A DNA stretch of 64,000 nucleotides from positions 1-64,000 of the forward strand of contig CACAFZ010000001.1 in the NCBI GenBank assembly GCA_902531885.1, in the 5' to 3' direction. The position numbers were made by a program, and so were the translations under genes. The stretch is from an uncultured Pelagibacteraceae bacterium. Lineage in GTDB: Bacteria; Pseudomonadota; Alphaproteobacteria; Pelagibacterales; Pelagibacteraceae. Of the stretch, positions 1 through 7,901 are shown in pieces. Position 1 is the stretch's first letter. Every line of letters starts with the position of its first letter. The notes under the pieces are model-generated. The model was given only the letters and a program-made list of their open reading frames with translations, did not search any database and had not been told where the DNA came from.

Positions 1-392
1 GATTTTAAATTAAAAATTTCTTCAAAATTAAATTCTTTTAATCTTAATATAAAATCTTCCAAATGAGCCTGTCCTGACGTAGCGTGAGTTGATATTGCAT
101 AATCAATAGGCGACCCCATTTCTTTTGACATTGCCTCAGCCATCTCATTAAATCTTTTTTTATAAATTTTTAGAAGTTTTTCTAAAAGACTTATTCTTTC
201 TTCTTTTGAGGTATCTTTCCAATTAACAAAAGCATTTTTTGCTGCTTTTACAGCAGAATCAGTATCTTCTTTAGATCCTAGTGAAATAACAGCAAAAGGT
301 TCTTCGTTAGACGGATTAATTACTTCAAAATCATTTGACTTAAAAGGTTTAACCCATTTTCCATTTATGTAAAAATTTTTTTTATCAAGCAT
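1..392 (-). CDS. NAD(P)-dependent aldehyde dehydrogenase, N-terminal part (truncated by window edge)
   Basis: Reverse-strand reading from the start codon at 392: MLDKKNFYINGKWVKPFKSNDFEVINPSNEEPFAVISLGSKEDTDSAVKAAKNAFVNWKDTS..., typical ALDH N-terminus; open through position 1. Confidence 0.85.
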   Translation of the reverse strand, partial: MLDKKNFYINGKWVKPFKSNDFEVINPSNEEPFAVISLGSKEDTDSAVKAAKNAFVNWKDTSKEERISLLEKLLKIYKKRFNEMAEAMSKEMGSPIDYAISTHATSGQAHLEDFILRLKEFNFEEIFNLK

Positions 393-413
393 AATTTATT
401 ATTAACATATTAA

Positions 414-1355
414 TTAAATTTCATATCCTTTTTCTTCTTTTTCATTATCAGTTAATTCATCAGGAAATCCAGAAGCCCTAAAGCTCAAACCAAATTTATC
501 TTCAAGTCTTTTAACTACCATTGATGACCATGCTCTAGAGCCGTATTTTTTTTGTGCGTCTTTAAATATATCTAATACAAATGGGGATATTTCTAATGGA
601 GTATTAAGTTTTTTTGAAAGATCATTAAAAAGATTCATATCTTTTTCAACTAAATCCATTGTAAAATTAATGTTATAAGATCCATTTAAAATTACCTGAC
701 TTTCAGTTTCATGAACAAAAGAGTTTCCAGACGAAACAGCTATTCCTTTAAAAGCTTTATTAAGATCTAATTTTGATTTTTTAGCTACTGTCCAAGCTTC
801 ACCAAGTGCTGCTAAATGCACAGAAGCTAGATAGTTTGTAATTACTTTTAATATAGAAGCTGTTCCAAGTTCACCAGTATGTAAGATTTTTTTTCCCATT
901 ATGGTTAAAACTGGAAGAATTTGATCGAAAACTTTTCTTTTTCCTCCAACAAAAATGGTAATATTTCCTGTTGCTGCTCTGTGACATCCGCCACTAACTG
1001 GCGCATCTAAAGGAGTAGCTCCTTTATTTAAAACTAATTTTCCTAATCTTTTAACTTCAGTTTCATCAGTTGTGCTCATTTCCAACCAAATTTTATTTTT
1101 TGAAAGACCATTAATTACACCATCAGCTGATTCCATTACTTCCGCACATATTTCAGGCGATGGCAAACAAGTGACGATCAAATCATTTTGTTCAGTTAAT
1201 CTTTTTGCGCTATTAGCAACTTTAGCTCCTTTGTTTTTAAATTCATTTGTTAAGTTTTTATCTAAGTCCCTTACTGTTAGCTCGAACTTATTTCTTAACA
1301 AGCTACCTGCTAATTTACCCCCAACATTTCCAAGCCCTATAAATCCAATTTTCAT
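414..1355 (-). CDS. NAD-binding beta-hydroxyacid dehydrogenase (3-hydroxyisobutyrate dehydrogenase family)
   Basis: N-terminal MKIGFIGLGNVGGKLAGSLL Rossmann motif, DAPVSGG motif, conserved Lys region (LKVITNYLA). Confidence 0.85.
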   Translation of the reverse strand: MKIGFIGLGNVGGKLAGSLLRNKFELTVRDLDKNLTNEFKNKGAKVANSAKRLTEQNDLIVTCLPSPEICAEVMESADGVINGLSKNKIWLEMSTTDETEVKRLGKLVLNKGATPLDAPVSGGCHRAATGNITIFVGGKRKVFDQILPVLTIMGKKILHTGELGTASILKVITNYLASVHLAALGEAWTVAKKSKLDLNKAFKGIAVSSGNSFVHETESQVILNGSYNINFTMDLVEKDMNLFNDLSKKLNTPLEISPFVLDIFKDAQKKYGSRAWSSMVVKRLEDKFGLSFRASGFPDELTDNEKEEKGYEI

Positions 1356-1413
1356 AACAACCTTTTAATTATAGTGAATATTAAATAGTTTATGATATAT
1401 TTTTTTTTTAAAA

Positions 1414-2160
1414 ATGTATTCTACAAAAATAGAACCAAAATATAAAGTTAACTCTAATTCTAGAGTAGGTTTAATTACATTAGCTACAGATTTTAGAATT
1501 GAGAAAGATTTTAATGATGTTATTAAAAATATGGACATAGATCTGTTTGTAAACAGAATTCATTGTTATTTCCCCTTAACAAGCAAAAACTTAATTAAGA
1601 TGTCAAATACTGTTACAGAAGTTTCAGAAGATATTCTTCCAAACGAAAAACTTGACTGCGTTGTTTATGGATGTACGTCAGGTACTGTTGCTGCGGGTTA
1701 TGAAAATATTAAAAATAAAATTAATAAGGCAAAACCGGAAGCTAAAGTTACGACACCTAGCACAGCAGCATTAAATGCTTTAAAAAAAATGAATATTAAA
1801 AAGATCTCAATTTTTACTCCCTATTCAAAAGTATTGAATGATGATGTTTTAAATTATTTCAAAAAAGAAAATTTTATTGTCACTACAAATTCATATTTTG
1901 ATATTACTAATGATTTGGATATTGGAAAAGTAGATCCGAATTACTTATATGAAATTCTATGTAATATGGATTTAGGAGATGCTGATGCATTATTTATTTC
2001 TTGCACGGCATTACCAGCATTATCAATAATAGATAAATTGGAAAAAAAATTAAACAAAACTGTACTTTCAAGTAATCAAGTTTTAATTTGGGACACTTTA
2101 CAAAGCATAGGAAAAAACCAATCCATCAAAGGATTTGGAAAACTTTTTAATACAAATTAA
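1414..2160 (+). CDS. Asp/Glu racemase superfamily protein, EutA / arylmalonate decarboxylase / maleate isomerase-like
   Basis: Two-Cys racemase-type motifs GCTSGT and SCTALP; gene order next to DoeA/EutD-like hydrolase. Confidence 0.7.
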   Translation: MYSTKIEPKYKVNSNSRVGLITLATDFRIEKDFNDVIKNMDIDLFVNRIHCYFPLTSKNLIKMSNTVTEVSEDILPNEKLDCVVYGCTSGTVAAGYENIKNKINKAKPEAKVTTPSTAALNALKKMNIKKISIFTPYSKVLNDDVLNYFKKENFIVTTNSYFDITNDLDIGKVDPNYLYEILCNMDLGDADALFISCTALPALSIIDKLEKKLNKTVLSSNQVLIWDTLQSIGKNQSIKGFGKLFNTN

Positions 2161-2162
2161 AA

Positions 2163-3329
2163 ATGTTATTCAACAAAGAAGAGTACAAAAGTAGATTAAA
2201 AAGAGTTCAAAAATCAATGCAAGATAAAGGTATTGAACTACTAATTTCCCAAGATACTAATAATATGAATTACTTAACTGGATATGATGCTTGGTCATTT
2301 TACTATACTCAGTGTGTAATAGTTCATGCTAACGCTGAAGAACCTTTGTGTTTTGTAAGAGCACAAGATGCTGGAGGTGCATACATCAAAACTTATTTGA
2401 AAAAAGAAAATATAATTGTGTATGAGGAAAAATATATTCATACATGGCCAATGCATCCTTATGATCCTTTAATTGAATTAATTAAAAAAAATAAATGGGA
2501 TAAATTAAATATTGGTGTTGAAATGGATAGTCACTACTTCACTGCCTATTGTTATGAAAAATTAAAACAAGGTTTGCCAAACGCTAAAATTCAAGACTCT
2601 GAAAGATTAGTTAATTGGGCTAGATTAATTAAATCCGAAACAGAAATTCAACTTATGAAAGGAGCTGCATTAATATCACAAGAAGGAATGAAAGTAGCTA
2701 TGGAAAGTATTAACCCAGGCGTTAGACAATGTGATGCTGTTGCAGATATTCAAAGAGCGCTTTTTAGAGGAACCCCAGAGATTGGAGGAGAATATGCAAG
2801 TATTGCAACATTGTTGCCCACAGGAAAAGGAACTTCAGCTTCACATTTAACAGCAACAGATGAAAAATTTGTTAAAGGAGAAGCTACGATAATTGAATTA
2901 TCAGGAGTTAACAAAAGATATCATTGTCCAATGGCAAGAACAGTTCAGCTGGGAAAACCTGAACAAAAAAAAATAGATGCGATGAAAGTCACCAATGAAG
3001 CTCTTGACGCTGGTATAGCCGCCACAAAACCTGGCAATACTGCTGATGATGTAGCTAAGAAATTTTGGGCAGTTCTTGATAAATATAATATTAAAAAAGA
3101 ATCAAGGACCGGATATTCAATTGGAATAGGGTATCCACCAGATTGGGGTGAACACACATTAAATATCTACAAAGGAGATATGACGGTACTAAAACCTAAT
3201 GTTTGTTTTCACATGATAGCTGTTATGCAATTTGGTGATTGGGGTGTAGAAGCTTCTGAATCAGTAAGGGTTACTGAAAAAGGTAGTGAATTATTCTGCA
3301 ATTATTCTAGAGATTTACATATAAAATAA
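2163..3329 (+). CDS. M24 family metallopeptidase, ectoine hydrolase (DoeA/EutD)-like
   Basis: N-terminal NMNYLTGYDAWSFYYTQCVIV and RAQDAGGA resemble DoeA; creatinase/M24 C-terminal domain. Confidence 0.7.
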   Translation: MLFNKEEYKSRLKRVQKSMQDKGIELLISQDTNNMNYLTGYDAWSFYYTQCVIVHANAEEPLCFVRAQDAGGAYIKTYLKKENIIVYEEKYIHTWPMHPYDPLIELIKKNKWDKLNIGVEMDSHYFTAYCYEKLKQGLPNAKIQDSERLVNWARLIKSETEIQLMKGAALISQEGMKVAMESINPGVRQCDAVADIQRALFRGTPEIGGEYASIATLLPTGKGTSASHLTATDEKFVKGEATIIELSGVNKRYHCPMARTVQLGKPEQKKIDAMKVTNEALDAGIAATKPGNTADDVAKKFWAVLDKYNIKKESRTGYSIGIGYPPDWGEHTLNIYKGDMTVLKPNVCFHMIAVMQFGDWGVEASESVRVTEKGSELFCNYSRDLHIK

Positions 3330-3369
3330 AAGAACTTGAAATAATTCTCTACAAATGTTTTAAATCCTC

Positions 3370-4458
3370 ATGTCAAAGAAGCAGCAATTCGTTAAATTTG
3401 ATAAAGTTGATAAAAGTTATGATGGCAAGGTCTTAGTAGTTAAAGACTTAAATTTAGATATTGCTGAAGGTGAATTTATTACAATGTTAGGTCCATCTGG
3501 CTCTGGCAAAACAACTTGTCTAATGATGTTGGCGGGTTTTGAAACGCCTACAAATGGAGAAATTTATTTAGATACAAATCCGATTTCAAATATACCACCT
3601 CATAAAAGAGGAATAGGAATGGTGTTTCAAAATTATGCTTTATTTCCACACATGACAGTGTACGAGAATCTAGCTTTCCCTTTAAAAGTAAGAAAATTTT
3701 CAAAAGAAGACACGGATAAAAAAGTAGACAAAGCACTATCAATGGTTTCGCTTTCAGGATTTGAAAATAGAATGCCAGGTCAATTATCTGGCGGACAACA
3801 ACAAAGAGTAGCTGTTGCAAGAGCACTGGTATTTGATCCACAAGTAGTACTTATGGATGAACCATTAGGAGCTTTGGACAAAAATTTAAGAGAGAGTATG
3901 CAATATGAAATAAAACATATTCATGAAAGCATAGGCGTTACAGTTGTTTATGTTACTCATGATCAAGATGAAGCTTTAACAATGTCAAATAGAATTGCAG
4001 TGTTTAATGATGGCAAGGTTCAACAGTTATCCAGCCCTGACAAATTGTACGAAGAACCAGTAAATTCTTTTGTTGCAGAGTTTATTGGAGAAAATAATAC
4101 TTTTTCAGGTGAGGTCGTAGATATTTCAAAAGGTGAATGTAAAGTTAAGTTAGATTCAGGTACTGAAATATTATCTAATCCAATTAGAGTAAAATCTAAA
4201 GGAGAGAGAACTATAGTTTCTTTAAGACCCGAAAGAGCAATTATTAATCCAGAGAAAAAAATGGACAATAAGCACAATGGGAAAATAGAAGAAGTAATTT
4301 ATCATGGTGACCACACAAGAGTGAGATTAAACATGCTAGGCAATAGCGAATTTATACTTAAAGTTCCAAATAGCTCTGCAAGGATGGATATAAAAGTAGG
4401 AAATGAACTTGCGGTAGGATGGAACAGCTTAGATGCTAGAGCTTTAGACCCAAAGTAA
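3370..4458 (+). CDS. Spermidine/putrescine-type ABC transporter ATP-binding protein (PotA-like)
   Basis: Walker A GPSGSGKTT, signature LSGGQQQRVAVARAL, Walker B VVLMDEPLGALD; TOBE-like C-terminus. Confidence 0.9.
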   Translation: MSKKQQFVKFDKVDKSYDGKVLVVKDLNLDIAEGEFITMLGPSGSGKTTCLMMLAGFETPTNGEIYLDTNPISNIPPHKRGIGMVFQNYALFPHMTVYENLAFPLKVRKFSKEDTDKKVDKALSMVSLSGFENRMPGQLSGGQQQRVAVARALVFDPQVVLMDEPLGALDKNLRESMQYEIKHIHESIGVTVVYVTHDQDEALTMSNRIAVFNDGKVQQLSSPDKLYEEPVNSFVAEFIGENNTFSGEVVDISKGECKVKLDSGTEILSNPIRVKSKGERTIVSLRPERAIINPEKKMDNKHNGKIEEVIYHGDHTRVRLNMLGNSEFILKVPNSSARMDIKVGNELAVGWNSLDARALDPK

Positions 4459-4507
4459 ACTATATTCATTCTAAACAATAATAAATGCCTGATAATATTT
4501 AATAAAT

Positions 4508-4573
4508 GGGCTGTTGACTCTCAAATATATCCTTGTTCTAATCCAGCCCTTAAAAAACGTTTAAACGGAGGAT
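4508..4573 (+). promoter_or_regulatory. Candidate structured 5'UTR: hairpin whose loop is complementary to the Shine-Dalgarno of the downstream binding-protein gene
   Basis: GGGCTG (4508-4513) pairs with CAGCCC (4544-4549); loop ATCCTT (4529-4534) can pair with SD GAGGAT (4568-4573, one G-U). Manual fold only. Confidence 0.35.
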
Positions 4574-4575
4574 AA

Positions 4576-5691
4576 ATGAGAAAACTAAGTAAATTATTAC
4601 TTACATTGACTTTTGCTCTTTCTATAACTTCATCAGCATTTGCAGTAGTAGTTGCATCATGGGGTGGGGCTTATACAGAGTCTCAAAAGTTAGGATACGG
4701 TGATCCAACTGCTAAAAAATTAGGAATACCTATAGAATGGGTAGACTATTCAGGTGGATTATCTGAAATTAAAGCACAAAAAGAAGCAGGTGCAATAGTG
4801 TGGGACATCATAGATGTTTATGCTATGGATACTATTAATGGATGTGACGAAGGTCTATTTGTTGAGTTTGATTTTGATAAAGACTTTCCTGCAGCTCCAG
4901 ATGGAACTCCAGCAAGTCAAGATTTCTTTACATCAATGCCTAGTAAATGTGCTGTAGGAAATATTTTATATTCTTGGAACTACGCGTATAACAGCGAGAA
5001 TCTTAAGGGTACACCAAAAACTATAAAAGATTTCTTTAACACAAAAAAATTCCCTGGAAAAAGAGCTATATACAAAGGTGCATTAACTAACTTAGAAATA
5101 GCTTTAGCTGCAGATGGAATTAAACCAAAAAAAGGTGGAGCAAAAATATACGAAGCTCTTCAAACTGAAAAAGGCATCCAAAGAGCAATGGATAAGATCA
5201 AAAAACTTTGTACTGATCCAAACGGTGGATGTGTATTTTGGTCTGCAGGCGCTCAACCACCAGAACTGTTAATGAGTGGTGAAGTTGTAATGGCAACTGG
5301 TTGGAACGGTAGATTCTTCAACGCAACAGTTGGAGAAGGTGCTCCAATAGTTCAGGTTTGGGATGGACAAGGTCTTGACTATGAATACTTTGTTTTAGTT
5401 AAAGGTGGTCCAAACGAAGCTGATGCGAAAAAAGCTCTTGCTGAAATGACAAGTACTGAAGGTTTAGCAGGAAGCGCAAAGTATATTGCTTATGCACCTT
5501 GGAGAAAATCTTCTATAAAAATTATGGAAAAAGGAGAGCCTTGGTATAAAGATGGTAAAACAAATATGGTACCTCATATGCCAACAAATCCAAGAAATAC
5601 AAAAAACTACTTTCTAGTTGATCCAGTATTTTGGGCTGATAACGGCACAGAGATTGGAGAAAAATGGGAAGCTATGAAAGCTGGTCTATAA
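4576..5691 (+). CDS. Spermidine/putrescine-type ABC transporter periplasmic substrate-binding protein (PotD-like)
   Basis: Signal peptide MRKLSKLLLTLTFALSITSSAFA, then VVASWGGAYTESQ; extracellular solute-binding protein family. Confidence 0.85.
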   Translation: MRKLSKLLLTLTFALSITSSAFAVVVASWGGAYTESQKLGYGDPTAKKLGIPIEWVDYSGGLSEIKAQKEAGAIVWDIIDVYAMDTINGCDEGLFVEFDFDKDFPAAPDGTPASQDFFTSMPSKCAVGNILYSWNYAYNSENLKGTPKTIKDFFNTKKFPGKRAIYKGALTNLEIALAADGIKPKKGGAKIYEALQTEKGIQRAMDKIKKLCTDPNGGCVFWSAGAQPPELLMSGEVVMATGWNGRFFNATVGEGAPIVQVWDGQGLDYEYFVLVKGGPNEADAKKALAEMTSTEGLAGSAKYIAYAPWRKSSIKIMEKGEPWYKDGKTNMVPHMPTNPRNTKNYFLVDPVFWADNGTEIGEKWEAMKAGL

Positions 5692-5730
5692 TTTTAAGTT
5701 TTAAAGATTAAAATTATATATTATATTTAG

Positions 5731-5758
5731 GGGCGGTTATTTTATAACCGCCCTTTTT
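5731..5758 (+). terminator. Rho-independent terminator-like hairpin between binding protein and permease
   Basis: GGGCGGTTAT-TTT-ATAACCGCCC (perfect 10-bp stem) followed by TTTTT. Confidence 0.85.
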
Positions 5759-5762
5759 ATTT

Positions 5763-7016
5763 ATGAGTAGTGAAACACAAAAAATTTTAACAACTGACGG
5801 CATACCTTTAGAGGAGAGTCTAAAAAAAGCTGAAAAAAAGAATAAGATAAAAGCTTTTTTACTCGTAGCACCTTTATTATTATTTATATTAATTACATAT
5901 GTCTTTCCAATTGGGGACATGCTTTTTAGAAGTGTTGATGATCGAATGGTTACCAATATGCTTCCCAAAACATTTAAAGCTATGGAAAAATGGGATGGAA
6001 AAGAAATGCCACCAGAGGAAGTTTTTGAGGCATTTTATTTAGATTATAAAATTCTTGTTAAAGAGAAAAGACATGGAAAATTATCAACTCAAATGAATTA
6101 TGAGAAAAATGGTTTTAAAAGTATTCTTAAAAAATTAGCTAGAAAACAGAAAAAATTTAAAGAAGGAAATTATAAAGAACAAATAATGGCAGTTCACAAA
6201 AGATGGGCAAATGTAGAATATTGGAGAGCAATTAAAAGAAGAGCACCTGAGTATACATATTCAAAATACTTAAAAGGTATAGATATGTACAAAAATGAAG
6301 ACGGCAAAATAGTTCAAGTCCCCGAAGATAGAAGAGTTCACAAAATTTTATGGTTAAGAACTTTAGAGGTAGCTCTTTTTGTTACAATTTTTTGTTTTTT
6401 AATGGGTTATCCAATTGCGCATCTTTTAGCAACATTACCAATGAAGTATAGCAATTTATTAATGATTTGTGTTCTTCTACCTTTTTGGACTTCTTTACTT
6501 GTAAGAACTGCAAGTTGGATGATTTTATTGCAACAACAAGGCGTCATAAATGATTTTTTTGTTTTAACAGGTTTGGTTTCTGACGATAATAGGCCGGAGA
6601 TGATGTACAACAAAACTGGCACTTATGTTGCGATGACACAGATTCTTTTACCTTTTATGGTGTTACCTTTGTACAGCGTTATGAAAACTATATCGCCAAG
6701 CTTGATGAGAGCAGGGAAATCTCTAGGCGGAACACCATTCATTGCATTCTGGAAAGTATATTTTCCATTAACAATCCCAGGTATAGGCGCAGGTTGTTTG
6801 TTAGTTTTTATACTTGCAATTGGATATTATATAACTCCAGCCTTAGTAGGTGGAGCTTCTGGTACACTTATAAGTAACCAGATAGCTTTTCATATGAAAA
6901 GCACTTTAGATTGGAGTTTTGCATCAGCTATGGGACTAATGTTATTGACCGGAGTATTAGTTGTTTACTGGATTTATAATAAATTAGTTGGAATTGATAA
7001 TATTAAATTGGGATAG
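5763..7016 (+). CDS. ABC transporter permease (PotB-like) with a large soluble insertion after TM1
   Basis: 417 aa; TM1 at KAFLLVAPLLLFILITYVFP, charged stretch to about residue 200, then BPD-type permease domain. Confidence 0.85.
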   Translation: MSSETQKILTTDGIPLEESLKKAEKKNKIKAFLLVAPLLLFILITYVFPIGDMLFRSVDDRMVTNMLPKTFKAMEKWDGKEMPPEEVFEAFYLDYKILVKEKRHGKLSTQMNYEKNGFKSILKKLARKQKKFKEGNYKEQIMAVHKRWANVEYWRAIKRRAPEYTYSKYLKGIDMYKNEDGKIVQVPEDRRVHKILWLRTLEVALFVTIFCFLMGYPIAHLLATLPMKYSNLLMICVLLPFWTSLLVRTASWMILLQQQGVINDFFVLTGLVSDDNRPEMMYNKTGTYVAMTQILLPFMVLPLYSVMKTISPSLMRAGKSLGGTPFIAFWKVYFPLTIPGIGAGCLLVFILAIGYYITPALVGGASGTLISNQIAFHMKSTLDWSFASAMGLMLLTGVLVVYWIYNKLVGIDNIKLG

Positions 7017-7018
7017 AT

Positions 7019-7873
7019 ATGGCTTTACCAAAATATACAGAAACACATTATAGAATTTGGCACTATATATATTTAGCAATTTGCAGTTTTGTATTTTTCT
7101 TTTTAATAGCACCATTGTTTGTAATTTTTCCATTATCATTTAATGCTGAAGAATTTTTGAGCTTTTCAGAAGGAATGAAAAGACTGGACCCCGACGCTTT
7201 TTCTTTGAGATGGTACAACGATATGATTTATGGAACAAAAAACCCCTGGGGACTTGCTGCAAAAAATAGTTTTTTTATCGCAATTTTTGCAACATTAGGA
7301 TCTGTTTTACTTGGAACTGTTGCAGCATTAGGCCTAAGTAGCAGACATATGCCTTATAAAGGGATAATAATGGCAACTTTAATTTCACCAATGATTGTTC
7401 CTCTTATTATTTCAGGCGTCGCTATTTTCTTTTTTATGGCTAAAGTTGGTTTAGCTGCGACACATACAGGGATAATATTGGCTCATATAGTTTTGGGAAC
7501 ACCATTTGTTGTAATTACTGTTACTGCAACTCTTTCAGGTTTTGATCATAGCGTAACCAGAGCTGCAGCTAGCCTTGGAAGTAATCCAGTAAACACTTTT
7601 ATGAAAATAACTTTGCCATTAATTTTACCAGGAGTAATTTCTGGTGGCTTGTTTGCATTTGTTACTTCTTTCGATGAAGTTGTAGTTGTACTATTTCTAG
7701 CTGGACTAGATAACACAACAATTCCAATTCAAATGTGGACGGGGTTAAGAGAGCAATTAAGCCCAACTATACTTGCTGTTGCTACTTGTTTAATTATTCT
7801 TTCAACATTAATACTTGTTACCGCAGAACTTTTAAGAAGAAGATCTGAAAGAATAAGAGGTATCAACAGATAA
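7019..7873 (+). CDS. ABC transporter permease (PotC-like)
   Basis: BPD_transp_1-type membrane protein; motif AAASLGSNPVNTFMKITLPLILPGVISG. Confidence 0.9.
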   Translation: MALPKYTETHYRIWHYIYLAICSFVFFFLIAPLFVIFPLSFNAEEFLSFSEGMKRLDPDAFSLRWYNDMIYGTKNPWGLAAKNSFFIAIFATLGSVLLGTVAALGLSSRHMPYKGIIMATLISPMIVPLIISGVAIFFFMAKVGLAATHTGIILAHIVLGTPFVVITVTATLSGFDHSVTRAAASLGSNPVNTFMKITLPLILPGVISGGLFAFVTSFDEVVVVLFLAGLDNTTIPIQMWTGLREQLSPTILAVATCLIILSTLILVTAELLRRRSERIRGINR

Positions 7874-7901
7874 TCTATTATTTAATCAAGTTATAAATTT
7901 T

